A stretch of 64,000 nt of DNA from positions 1,364,001-1,428,000 of the forward strand of contig JAHCKM010000002.1 in the NCBI GenBank assembly GCA_026125795.1, in the 5' to 3' direction. The first letter of the stretch is position 1. The number at the start of each line of letters is the position of its first letter. Below the pieces are notes generated by a model. The model was given only the letters and a program-made list of their open reading frames with translations. It was not told the DNA's origin and ran no database searches. Both the position numbers and the translations under genes were made by a program. The stretch comes from Burkholderiaceae bacterium (GTDB taxonomy: Bacteria; Pseudomonadota; Gammaproteobacteria; Burkholderiales; Burkholderiaceae_C). Below are positions 7,971-16,058 of this stretch, piece by piece.

Positions 7971-8552
7971 ATGCCCACGATCACCCGCGACAGCCTGATG
8001 ACTCTGGAGGCCTACTCCAAGGCGCGCAAGGACATCAAGGCGCAGGTCATCCCGCACCGCCGCCTGCGCAGCGTGGCGCTCGGCGAGCACATCACGGTGC
8101 AGTTCGAGGACGAGAAGACCATCCGCTACCAGATCCAGGAGATGCTGCGCGTCGAGAAGATCTTCGACGAAGACGGCATCAACCACGAGATCGAGGCCTA
8201 CGTGCCGCTGGTGCCCGACGGCACCAACTGGAAGGCGACGATGCTGATCGAGTACCCGGACCCCAACGAGCGCAAGCGCGAGCTGGCGCGGCTGATCGGC
8301 GTGGAAGACCGCATGTTCGTCGAGGTGGAGGGCCATGCGCGCGTCTACGCCATCGCCGACGAAGACCTGCCGCGCGAGAACGACGAGAAGACCTCGTCGG
8401 TGCATTTCATCCGTTTCGAGCTCCCGGCCGGCGCGCGCGCGGCGGTGATCGCCGGCGCCTCGGTGCGGCTCGGCTGCGACCACGCCAACTATCCGGCGCA
8501 CGTGACCATCGCGCCGGAAACGCTGGCCAGCCTGGCCGGCGATCTGCGCTAG
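7971..8552 (+). CDS. DUF3501 family protein
   Basis: A 193-residue soluble protein of unknown function, recognised by MPTITRDSLMTLEAYSKAR at the start and a conserved acidic middle (VEDRMFVEVEGHARVYAIAD). No cofactor motif, signal peptide or membrane helix is visible. ATG 7971 is preferred to a GTG at 7962 that overlaps the stop of the preceding gene; a GGAG sits just upstream of both. The family is found next to rubrerythrin and CCG-domain Fe-S proteins in Betaproteobacteria, so it probably works with them in peroxide or thiol redox handling, perhaps as an assembly or scaffold factor (inference). Confidence 0.8.
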   Translation: MPTITRDSLMTLEAYSKARKDIKAQVIPHRRLRSVALGEHITVQFEDEKTIRYQIQEMLRVEKIFDEDGINHEIEAYVPLVPDGTNWKATMLIEYPDPNERKRELARLIGVEDRMFVEVEGHARVYAIADEDLPRENDEKTSSVHFIRFELPAGARAAVIAGASVRLGCDHANYPAHVTIAPETLASLAGDLR

Positions 8553-8588
8553 CGCCGCGCCGCCGAAGCCGGCGAGGGCTGCTCCGAT

Positions 8589-10067
8589 TCAGTGTCCGCC
8601 GAGCCCGAGCGCGCGCGTCCACGTGAGCTCCAGCACGGGGCTGCGCAGTTCTCCGCCGCGCAATGACCTGACGGCGCCCGCGCCGAATCGCAGCTCTGAA
8701 TCTCGACTCACGGGCCAGCCGACCCAGCCCAGGGCCTGGGCGATCGCTCCACCACCGGAGGCCACGCCCCCGCCGCCGGCGGCGCCCACCAGCAGTTCGG
8801 ATCCCAGGCGCAGCCCGGCGGTGGGACGTGTGGCGGCACCGGCGCCGATGAGTCCGATCGAGTGGGCCCCGGCGCCGCCGGCGAACGCGCTGTGTGCTTG
8901 TGCGCTGAGGTAGATGTGGTCGGTGACGTACCGGTTGAGCTTCATGCCGATCGTGTCGAGCGCGCGCGTGGGGCCGCTGTGGCGCTGCGTGCGCGTCTGG
9001 CGCTGCACGGTCACCGACCACTCGTTGCGGCTGATGGTTGCGCCGCCCGATGCCGGGTGCGGCTCGAGATCCATTGCCAGCCAGAGCTGGGCCGTGCGGG
9101 CGCGCAGCGGCGAGCCCAGGCCGCGCAGCACGCCGGCTTCGAGTCCGCTGCGCCACCCGTGGCCCCAATCGAAACTCAGGCCCGCCAACAGCTTGCCGAT
9201 GCCGCCGCCCTCGGTGGGCACGCCCCCGCCGCCGCCCAAGCCGATCGAGGCGCGTCCCTCCAGCGCGAGTTGCGGCAGCGCGGCCCACGGCGTCACGCGC
9301 CATCCGGCGGTGCCCAGAATCTCCATGTAGCCCGCGGCACCGCCCGAGGCGGCCGCTGCAGCCTCAATGCCGGTGAAGCCACCGTGCGATGCCGCGGCCC
9401 ATTCGGCCCGACCGCCCACGGTGCCGATGTGTCGCGTGTCGGAGCCGCGCAGCGCATAACGGCCCACGGTGCCCACGATGCGACGAAAGCCCAGCCCCGT
9501 GGCGTTGCCCGCCGGCTGGTGCTGCCCGGCCGCGTCAACGTCAAAGTATCTGAAGGGACGCTGCCACGACAACAGCACGCCCCATTGCGAGCTCCCGATA
9601 TCGCCGCTCGGAAACCGCACGTGCGACCACGTGAGGCCGGCGCGCATGGGGCCCAGGTCACGCGACAAGCTGAGCGCCCCGCGCAGCATCAAGCCGCCGC
9701 CCACCGGCGCCGCCGCGCCGCCGCCGCCACCGGCGTACAGACCGGTGCCGAACTCGAATCCCCATGGCAACGTCCACTCGCGAAGGAGCTCCACACCGCC
9801 GACGAACAAGCCGCCGCGCTGCCCGGTGGCCGCTCCATAGACGCCGAGCCCGGCCCACCAGCGATCGGCGACGGGAAACAGCACCGAACCGCCGACCAGG
9901 CCAAGGCCTTCATCGCCCGGCAGCCTGATGCGCTCGTAGCCGAGATGCGCGCGCACGGGTGACTCGCGCGCCGCTGGCTCGTTGGCGCCCGCCTGCACGG
10001 ATGCCAGCGCGACCCACGTGGCACAAAGTCCGGCCTTCGTGCGGCGTCTGCATCGAATGGATGGCAT
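8589..10067 (-). CDS. Unknown exported protein, probable outer-membrane beta-barrel
   Basis: About 492 residues with a signal peptide (Arg-rich start, then hydrophobic core to about VQAGA-N). The mature part alternates short amphipathic strands, typical of a beta-barrel, and ends in a strand rich in aromatic and aliphatic residues. Three internal copies of a glycine motif occur: GGGGGAAAPVGGG, GGGGGVPTEGGG and GGGGVASGGG, each followed by an aliphatic strand. I recognise no named family. ATG 10067 (MPSIRCRRR) gives a clean signal peptide; an upstream ATG at 10109 would put 14 extra residues before it. It is convergent with DUF3501 and divergent from a small membrane protein. Confidence 0.6.
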   Translation of the reverse strand: MPSIRCRRRTKAGLCATWVALASVQAGANEPAARESPVRAHLGYERIRLPGDEGLGLVGGSVLFPVADRWWAGLGVYGAATGQRGGLFVGGVELLREWTLPWGFEFGTGLYAGGGGGAAAPVGGGLMLRGALSLSRDLGPMRAGLTWSHVRFPSGDIGSSQWGVLLSWQRPFRYFDVDAAGQHQPAGNATGLGFRRIVGTVGRYALRGSDTRHIGTVGGRAEWAAASHGGFTGIEAAAAASGGAAGYMEILGTAGWRVTPWAALPQLALEGRASIGLGGGGGVPTEGGGIGKLLAGLSFDWGHGWRSGLEAGVLRGLGSPLRARTAQLWLAMDLEPHPASGGATISRNEWSVTVQRQTRTQRHSGPTRALDTIGMKLNRYVTDHIYLSAQAHSAFAGGAGAHSIGLIGAGAATRPTAGLRLGSELLVGAAGGGGVASGGGAIAQALGWVGWPVSRDSELRFGAGAVRSLRGGELRSPVLELTWTRALGLGGH

Positions 10068-10198
10068 GAATCGTCGTTCCATCGGGATGGTTCGCAGCAG
10101 AACCGTCACGCACTGTCACCAACAATCGGGTATTTCCCCTGCCTGGGGGACTGACGCTGTCGATGCAGGACCCACAATGGCGGCGAGGAAACTCCACC

Positions 10199-10741
10199 AT
10201 GCAGCAAACCTACAACGTTGGTTCGCGATCGCTGTTTGTCAGCGTGACAGCCTGGGTGTTCATCCTGTTCGGCATCGCTGCCATCACGCTGTCGGTGATC
10301 CAGGGCGCGGCCACCGCATCGCTGCTGCCTGGACTGAGCCTGCATCTGGCGGTCAAGCCGCTGCAGGGCCTGGTGCAGGTGCTCGCCGCGCATCTGCCGT
10401 GGGTGGCGGGCGTGGCGTTGGCCCTGTCGATCGGCACGCTGGTCGCCGCGATCGGTCTGCTGCTGCGCCTCGAGTGGGCGCGCCTTGCTTTCATCGCGGT
10501 GGTGGCGCTGGCCATCGTTGCCAACCTGGCCGGGCTGTGGCTGCAGCAAGAGCTGCTGCAGGCGCTGATCGATCACACGCTGAGCCGGGCGCCGCTGCCG
10601 CTGGAGGCGGCGGGTGTGTTCGGCGGCTTTGCCACCGCTGCACGCGCCGCGGCCGTGGTGCTGAGCGTGGCCACCTGCCTGTTGCTGGCCTGGATCATCG
10701 CGCGCCTGAGCACGCAGGCGGTGCGTCAGGAATTTGCCTGA
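10199..10741 (+). CDS. Unknown four-helix inner-membrane protein
   Basis: 180 residues with four predicted membrane helices: about residues 15-35 (AWVFILFGIAAITLSVI), a second and third in the middle (VAGVALALSIGTLVAAIGLLL and LAFIAVVALAIVANLAGLWL), and one near the C-terminus (AAAVVLSVATCLLLAWII). No catalytic or binding motif is evident. ATG 10199 follows GGCGAGGAAA, a good ribosome site, so I prefer it to an in-frame start at 10163. It is divergent from the beta-barrel gene and convergent with the MarR-GNAT gene. Function unknown. Confidence 0.6.
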   Translation: MQQTYNVGSRSLFVSVTAWVFILFGIAAITLSVIQGAATASLLPGLSLHLAVKPLQGLVQVLAAHLPWVAGVALALSIGTLVAAIGLLLRLEWARLAFIAVVALAIVANLAGLWLQQELLQALIDHTLSRAPLPLEAAGVFGGFATAARAAAVVLSVATCLLLAWIIARLSTQAVRQEFA

Positions 10742-10772
10742 GCGCTTGTCGTGAGCGCGGCCCACGCGGCCG

Positions 10773-11729
10773 CTACAGCGCCAGCTCCCACATCTCACCC
10801 ACCAGATCGGCGCCGAAGCTCTGGTGCGGCTCGCTGCTGACGAGCCGGTAGCCCGCCTTGGCATAGATTGCACGCGCCGCCGTCAGCATGGACTGCGTCC
10901 ACAGCTTGATGCGCTTGTAGCCGGCGTTGCGCGCGAAGCGTTCGCATTCGGCGACGAGGCGCGCGCCGATGCCCAGGCCGCGAGCGCCCGGCTCGACGAT
11001 CAGCAGGCGCAGTTGCGCCACGCCGCGCTCGGGTTTGCCGGTCTTCTCGTCGCGCGCCTGCACCAGAAACACGCAGCCCACGTTCTGCCCGTCGCGCTCG
11101 GCGATCCAGCAGGCTTCTCGCTTGGCGTCGAAGTGCTCGATGTAGTGGCCGACGATCTGCGCCACCAGGCCCTCGAACGTGATGTCCCAGCCGTACTCCT
11201 GCGCATAGATCGCGCCGTGCCGCGCGACCACCCAGCCCATGTCGCCCGGCTGCGGCGGACGCAGCAGGTACGGCGGGCGGTCGGTGCGCGGCGCGCCGAG
11301 CAGGCTCTCGATCGTGCCGGTGGCTTGCAGCAGCCGGCGCCGAGCGGGCTCGTCGAGCGCAGACAGCAGCGCCGCGGTCTGCGCCTGCGAATGTGCGTTC
11401 ATCGGCTCGAACGCGCGCCGGCCGGCGGCCGTGAGCGACAGGATTGATTGCCGCGCATCGGCCAGCGAACGCTGCGCGCGCACCAGGCGGCGCGACTTCA
11501 GCGTTGCAAGCAGCCGGCTCAGGTAGCCGGCATCGAGTTCGAGCAGGCGCGCCAGCTCGCTGGCGGTGATCCCGTCGTGGTGCGCCAGCTCCCACAGCAC
11601 GCGCGTCTGCGGCAGCGTGAACGGCGTGCCGTACAGGCGCTCGTCGAGCACGCCGATGCGTCGCGTGTAGAAGCGGTTGAAGGCGCGCAGGGCGGCCACC
11701 TGGTCGGCTTGCATGATCGGCTGATCCAT
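10773..11729 (-). CDS. MarR-family regulator fused to a GNAT acetyltransferase
   Basis: A 318-residue two-domain protein. Residues 1-150 form a MarR winged helix (ITASELARLLELDAGYLSRLL, then the wing SLADARQSILSLT). Residues 160-318 form a GCN5-related N-acetyltransferase domain with the acetyl-CoA-binding RGLGIGARLV and the closing YAKAGYRLV. This fusion architecture recurs in Proteobacteria. The acyl acceptor is unknown; a drug or small amine is typical of GNATs. The start at 11729 (MDQPIMQ) is favoured, but 11738 is possible. A perfect 13-bp palindrome lies between it and the divergent esterase gene, so it probably represses itself and that gene. Confidence 0.85.
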   Translation of the reverse strand: MDQPIMQADQVAALRAFNRFYTRRIGVLDERLYGTPFTLPQTRVLWELAHHDGITASELARLLELDAGYLSRLLATLKSRRLVRAQRSLADARQSILSLTAAGRRAFEPMNAHSQAQTAALLSALDEPARRRLLQATGTIESLLGAPRTDRPPYLLRPPQPGDMGWVVARHGAIYAQEYGWDITFEGLVAQIVGHYIEHFDAKREACWIAERDGQNVGCVFLVQARDEKTGKPERGVAQLRLLIVEPGARGLGIGARLVAECERFARNAGYKRIKLWTQSMLTAARAIYAKAGYRLVSSEPHQSFGADLVGEMWELAL

Positions 11730-11752
11730 GGATGGCATTGTCAACTGAATAC

Positions 11753-11765
11753 TTGCCAATGGCAA
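11753..11765. promoter_or_regulatory. MarR-type palindrome TTGCCA-A-TGGCAA
   Basis: A perfect 6-1-6 palindrome centred between the divergent MarR-GNAT and esterase genes. A second, degenerate relative (reading TTGACAATGCCA on the minus strand, about 11735-11746) overlaps the MarR-GNAT start region. TTGC/GCAA half-sites are common in MarR operators. Which promoter it governs is inferred from location. Confidence 0.55.
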
Positions 11766-11837
11766 TCATCGGGGCAGCGGCTGCGGCGCGGCAGCCGCCT
11801 ACACTGAAGGTTTCCGTTTCAGGCGCAGGAGACTCCG

Positions 11838-12779
11838 ATGCTCGACCCGCAAGCCCGCGCGTTGCTCGACCTGATGATCGAACGCGGCGTGCCGCCGACG
11901 CACACGCTGCAGCCGGTTGAAGCACGCAAGCTCTACCGCGAACGGCGCAGCTTCACGCAACCGGCGGCACTCACGATGGCCGACGTGCGCGACCTGAGTG
12001 CCGAGGGTCCGGGCGGACCGATCGGCCTGCGCCTGTACCGGCCGAGCACGGCCGCGGCGGTGGCGCCCGGATTGGTGTACTACCACGGCGGCGGCTGGGT
12101 CATCGGCGACCTCGACACGCACGACGTGCTGTGCCGCGAGCTGGCACATCGTTCGGGTTGTGTGGTGGTGGCGGTGGACTACCGGCTCGGGCCGGAGCAC
12201 CCATTCCCGGCGGCTGTCGACGATTGCCTGGCGGCGACACGATGGGTGCATGCAAACGCCGGGACGCTCGGCATCGATGCGTCGCGCATCGCTCTCGGTG
12301 GCGACAGCGCCGGTGGCAACCTCGCGACGGTCACCTCGATCGGGCTGCGCGACGGCGGCAGTTTCAAGCCGAGTTTTCAGCTGCTGATCTATCCCGGCAC
12401 CGACATGCGCGCGGTGGCGCCATCGCACACGAGCAACGGTCAGGGCTACATGCTGACCGCCGACACGATCGCGTACTTCCGCGGCAAGTACGTCCCCAAC
12501 GAACGCGATTGGTCCGATTGGCGCGCCTCACCGCTGCTGCACGGGGATCTGTCCAAGCTGCCGCCGGCCTTGGTGCTCACCGCCGGATTCGACCCGTTGC
12601 GCGACGAAGGCCGGCAATACGCCGATGCGCTGTCCAAAGCCGGCGTGCCCACGCAATACGTGTGCTTCGAGCGCCAGATCCACGGCTTCATCACGATGGG
12701 GCGAATGATCGACGAGGCGAACACGGCGGTGGCGTTGTGTGCGGCGGTGTTGCAGCGGGCTCTCGGTGCGGCGCCATGA
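11838..12779 (+). CDS. Alpha/beta hydrolase, hormone-sensitive-lipase-type esterase
   Basis: A 313-residue cytosolic esterase of the HSL (bacterial family IV) type. The oxyanion-hole motif HGGGWVIGD is near residue 82, and the nucleophile motif GDSAGGN is near residue 155. The acidic residue is likely in GFDPLRDEG and the histidine in QIHGFITMG. It hydrolyses short-chain esters, and no lid or signal peptide is seen. ATG 11838 has CAGGAGA upstream. The gene diverges from the MarR-GNAT regulator across a palindromic site, so its natural substrate or product may be that regulator's ligand (inference). Confidence 0.85.
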   Translation: MLDPQARALLDLMIERGVPPTHTLQPVEARKLYRERRSFTQPAALTMADVRDLSAEGPGGPIGLRLYRPSTAAAVAPGLVYYHGGGWVIGDLDTHDVLCRELAHRSGCVVVAVDYRLGPEHPFPAAVDDCLAATRWVHANAGTLGIDASRIALGGDSAGGNLATVTSIGLRDGGSFKPSFQLLIYPGTDMRAVAPSHTSNGQGYMLTADTIAYFRGKYVPNERDWSDWRASPLLHGDLSKLPPALVLTAGFDPLRDEGRQYADALSKAGVPTQYVCFERQIHGFITMGRMIDEANTAVALCAAVLQRALGAAP

Positions 12780-12854
12780 GGACGATCACGCGTTGAGTCG
12801 TCGCGAGGGTGCGCTTTGAATCAGCGGCTGGAGTGCCGCTCGGCTTGCGATGAA

Positions 12855-12874
12855 TACTGTATGAATGTACAGTA
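12855..12874. promoter_or_regulatory. LexA box of imuA-imuB
   Basis: TACTGT-N8-ACAGTA, a perfect CTGT-N8-ACAG SOS box with extended symmetry, upstream of and partly overlapping the first possible imuA start. The imuAB mutagenesis genes are known LexA targets, and lexA itself lies 11 kb downstream in this window. Confidence 0.92.
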
Positions 12875-13752
12875 TCTTCGTGGACCTGTCACCCCTCTTG
12901 GCCGAGCGATCTGCTACTGCGCTGCTGGCTCGCACGCTGGCGCGGGCAAGAGCAGCGTTTGTTCCGGATTCCCGTGCATCGCAAGCCTTGCCGGAGACCT
13001 TGCATGGCGACCTGTGGCACACGCATCGGCTGAGCCGGCACTGCGGCTCCATCACATCCACCGGTTTTTCCGCGCTCGATGCCGAGCTGCCTGGCAGCGG
13101 TTGGCCGCATCGCGTGCTCACCGAACTGCTGTTGCCGCATCCCGGTCTCGGCGAGTTGCGGCTGCTGGTGCCGGCGCTGTCGCGCATCGCCGGCGCCACT
13201 GAAGCCAGCGCGTCGATCGGCCGCTGCGTGATGCTGTTCGATCCGCCGGCCGCGTTGTGCGGCTGGGCGTTGGCGCAGCTGGGCGTCAATGCGCAGCAGC
13301 TGCTCGTGGTCTATGGCCGCGAGGGCGCGCGCGGCGCGGCGCATTTGCGCCGCATGCTGCCCAGTGCCGATCTGTTGTGGGCGCTCGAGCAGGCATTGAA
13401 AAGCGGCCACGTCGGGGCGGTGCTGGCGTGGTTGCCGCAACGACTCAAGGCCGATGCGTTGCGTCGCCTGCAGCTTGCCGCGCAGGCACACGATGGTCCG
13501 GTGTTCCTGTTCCGCGAGATCGACGCACGCATCAAACCCAGTGCCGCGCCCTTGCGCCTGATGCTGCAGGGCGCCGGCATCGATCGGCTTGCGGTGCGCG
13601 TGCTCAAGCGGCGCGGCCCGCCGCTGGACCAGCCCGTGGTGCTGGCGCTGCCGCCCGTGCTCAGCGAGCGGCTGCGCTTGCGCGGCGAGTCGCGCGCCGT
13701 TGCTGCTGCTGCGCCCGTGTCTCGACGGCAGGGCGTGGAGTCGTCGCTGTGA
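12865..13752 (+). CDS. imuA: Translesion synthesis-associated protein ImuA
   Basis: About 295 residues related to the RecA/SulA-like core. Recognisable parts are LHGDLWHTHRL, the Walker-A-like region replaced by TGFSALDAELPGSGWP, and VLTELLLPHPGLGELRLLVPAL. ImuA supports the ImuB/DnaE2 mutasome in SOS mutagenesis. The gene lies directly behind a LexA box, 19 bp ahead of imuB. The start is uncertain: the ATG at 12865 lies inside the LexA box, which would leave very little leader, and GTG 12880 or a later TTG near residue 42 are alternatives. No dnaE2 gene follows, although imuA-imuB-dnaE2 is the usual order. Confidence 0.85.
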   Translation: MYSIFVDLSPLLAERSATALLARTLARARAAFVPDSRASQALPETLHGDLWHTHRLSRHCGSITSTGFSALDAELPGSGWPHRVLTELLLPHPGLGELRLLVPALSRIAGATEASASIGRCVMLFDPPAALCGWALAQLGVNAQQLLVVYGREGARGAAHLRRMLPSADLLWALEQALKSGHVGAVLAWLPQRLKADALRRLQLAAQAHDGPVFLFREIDARIKPSAAPLRLMLQGAGIDRLAVRVLKRRGPPLDQPVVLALPPVLSERLRLRGESRAVAAAAPVSRRQGVESSL

Positions 13753-13771
13753 CGCTGCAGGAGCGTGCTGC

Positions 13772-15301
13772 ATGTTGTGGATTGCCGTGCATCTGCCGCA
13801 GCTGTCGATGGAGTCGTTCGCCGCCACGGTGAGTCCGGCCTGGCGCGAGCGGCCGCTGGCGCTGATCGAGGCACACCGCATCACGCACGTTGACGCGCGT
13901 GCAGCCGCGCTGGGCGTGCAGCCCGGTGCCAAGCGATCCACCGCGCTGGCGCTGGCAGGGGATCTCGTGCTCGGCCAGGCCGATCCGCTGCGCGATGCGC
14001 AGGCCTTGCAGGCAGCGGGTTATGCCGCGCTCGCTTTTACGCCGATGGTGTGTACGACAACCACCGACAGTGCCGGCACGCCCGCCCCGGTGGTGCTGCT
14101 CGAGGTGCAATCGAGCCTGCGCTGTTTCGGCGGTTTGCGCCGGCTGCTCGCGCAGTTGCAGCATGCGCTGCAGCCGCTCGGCCACGAGCTGCAGATTGCC
14201 AGCGCGCCCACCGCGCTCGGTGCCACCGTGCTCGCGCGCTGGCGCGACGATCTGGCCAGCGGTCCTCACAGCGTCGACCTCGTCGCACTGCAGCGGCTGC
14301 TCGACGATGCGCCGGTGTGGCTGTTGGGCCCGGGACGCGAACATTGGGAGGCGCTGCAGGGCATGGGGCTGCGGCGGTTGTCCGACCTGCGCCACCTGCC
14401 GCGCTCGGGCCTGTCGCGCCGCTTTGGCACCGCGCTGCTGGCCGATCTCGACCGCGCTCGCGGTGACGCGCCCGATCCGCGTGAACCCATCGTCTGCCCG
14501 CCGGTGTTCGAGCAGCGCATCGAGCTGTTCACGCGCGCCGACACCGCCGAGCAGATGATGGCCGGCGCGCGCGTGCTGATCACGCGCCTTGTCGCCTGGG
14601 CGCGCGTGCGCCATTCGCGCGTGGCTCGTTTCACGCTGCGCATGCATCACGAGGCGCATCGGTCGCGTGATGCGCAAAGCAGCGAGCTCACCATCGGCCT
14701 GGCCGAGCCATCGGCCGATGCCACGCACCTGGCCTTATTGCTGGCCGAGCGCCTGGCGCGCACACCGCTTTCCGGGCCGGCGTTGGAGATGAGCCTGCAC
14801 TGCGATGCGCTGGTGCAGTCACCGGCACCCAACGCCGAGCTGTTTCCCAATCGCAGCGCCGAAGCCGAGGGCCTCACGCGGCTGATCGAGCGCCTGCAAG
14901 CGCGTCTGGGTCCCCAAGGCGTGCAGCGGCTTGCGCGGGTGGACGATCACCGGCCGGAGCGTGCCGCTGCATGGACGCCGGCGCAGTCTGGTACGGTGCC
15001 GGGCGCGTCGACCACGCTGTCAAACGCGCCCGACCGCGGTCCGGTGCGTCCGCTGTGGCTGCTGCCTGAGGCGCTGCCGTTGCAGGAGCACGCGTCGCGC
15101 CCATGGTTCGACGGCACGCCGCTTCAGTTGCTGGCCGGGCCTGAGCGCATCGAGTCGGGCTGGTGGGATGGTGATCTGGCGGCGCGCGACTATTTCATCG
15201 CCCGTGCGCGCGACGGTGCTTTGGTGTGGGTGTACCGCACGCGGTTGCCATTGTCGTCGCTCAAGGGCACCGGGTGGTTCCTGCAGGGCCGCTTCGCTTG
15301 A
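13772..15301 (+). CDS. imuB: Y-family DNA polymerase-like protein ImuB
   Basis: 509 residues related to DinB/Y-family polymerases. It opens MLWIAVHLPQLSMESFA and has the little-finger-like region after residue 250. In the palm the usual catalytic DE pair is not visible where an active polymerase has it, consistent with ImuB acting as a non-catalytic hub that binds the beta clamp, ImuA and DnaE2. The C-terminus ends in the conserved LSSLKGTGWFLQGRFA block. A ribosome site CAGGAG precedes ATG 13772. It shares the LexA-controlled transcript with imuA and is convergent with the LysE gene 7 bp away. Confidence 0.9.
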   Translation: MLWIAVHLPQLSMESFAATVSPAWRERPLALIEAHRITHVDARAAALGVQPGAKRSTALALAGDLVLGQADPLRDAQALQAAGYAALAFTPMVCTTTTDSAGTPAPVVLLEVQSSLRCFGGLRRLLAQLQHALQPLGHELQIASAPTALGATVLARWRDDLASGPHSVDLVALQRLLDDAPVWLLGPGREHWEALQGMGLRRLSDLRHLPRSGLSRRFGTALLADLDRARGDAPDPREPIVCPPVFEQRIELFTRADTAEQMMAGARVLITRLVAWARVRHSRVARFTLRMHHEAHRSRDAQSSELTIGLAEPSADATHLALLLAERLARTPLSGPALEMSLHCDALVQSPAPNAELFPNRSAEAEGLTRLIERLQARLGPQGVQRLARVDDHRPERAAAWTPAQSGTVPGASTTLSNAPDRGPVRPLWLLPEALPLQEHASRPWFDGTPLQLLAGPERIESGWWDGDLAARDYFIARARDGALVWVYRTRLPLSSLKGTGWFLQGRFA

Positions 15302-15308
15302 ACCCAGG

Positions 15309-15950
15309 TCAAGCACCGCGCCCTTCGAAGAACGCCAGCCGCACACCCAACGCCACGAACAGCGCCCCGACGCCGCGCGACACCCAACGCCCGATCGAAC
15401 CGGGGCCGCTGACGGCGCGGCGCATCTGCGCCACCAGCGCGGCAAACGCCACGTTGACGATCGTGCCGTTGAACGCGAACACCGTGCCGAGCGCGACGAA
15501 GGCCCAGCCCTTGTGCGGCGCATTGGCATCGATGAACTGCGGCAGGAACGCGAGAAAGAACAGCGCCACCTTGGGGTTCAGCGCATTCGTCAGGAAACCC
15601 TGCATGAACGAGCGCCACGCGGTCATCGCAGGCGAGGGAGCTGACGCATCCGCGGCAGCACCGCCGCCGCGCAGCAGACCGATGCCGAGCCACACCAAAT
15701 AGGCCGCACCCAGCCAGCGCAGTACGGTGAACGCGGTGGCCGAGCTGGCGATCAACGCCGACAAGCCGAGCGCTGCGGCCGTCACGTGCACGAAACAGCC
15801 CGCACCGACGCCCAGCGCCGCCGCCGCACCGCTGCGAAAGCCATGGCCCGCGCTGCGCGCGCCGATCAGCGCCAGATCGGCGCCCGGCGTGATGTTCAGC
15901 AACAGTCCGGCCGCGATGAACAGCGGCAGGTCGTGCACGCCGGGGATCAT
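15309..15950 (-). CDS. LysE/RhtB-family amino-acid exporter
   Basis: 213 residues with about six membrane helices. The family signature NITPGADLALIGARSAGHGFRSG occurs at residues 19-41, followed by GVGAGCFVHV and the conserved FLTNALNPKVALFFLAFLPQF in the middle. LysE/RhtB proteins export lysine, threonine, homoserine or related metabolites from the inner membrane. The substrate cannot be read from sequence. It lies about 108 bp after the half-size chromate transporter in the same direction, the gap being filled by a repeat element, so co-transcription is uncertain. Confidence 0.88.
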   Translation of the reverse strand: MIPGVHDLPLFIAAGLLLNITPGADLALIGARSAGHGFRSGAAAALGVGAGCFVHVTAAALGLSALIASSATAFTVLRWLGAAYLVWLGIGLLRGGGAAADASAPSPAMTAWRSFMQGFLTNALNPKVALFFLAFLPQFIDANAPHKGWAFVALGTVFAFNGTIVNVAFAALVAQMRRAVSGPGSIGRWVSRGVGALFVALGVRLAFFEGRGA

Positions 15951-15956
15951 GTCAGC

Positions 15957-16058
15957 GCCGCTCGGCCGCCCGAAGGCGCTGACGCGCCCCAGGAGCCACG
16001 AAGGGGCTCCTTCGCGCAGCCGTGGGGGCAGCGAGCGAATTGAGCGTGGAGGCCTGCA
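15957..16058. repeat. Intergenic repeat, family 1 copy A
   Basis: The gap between the LysE start and the upstream gene's stop is GC-rich repeat sequence. It shares GGCCGCCCGAAGG, GCTGACGC and the end block GAGCGTGGAGGCC with the copies at 29921-30066 and 30940-31006. A hairpin around GGAGCC/GGCTCC occurs inside. As in the other copies, the block ends next to the stop codon of the minus-strand gene (16059). Confidence 0.6.

Noticed and set aside
13772-15301. ImuB as an active DNA polymerase
   Set aside because: The usual catalytic acidic pair of Y-family polymerases is not recognisable, and known ImuB proteins are non-catalytic.
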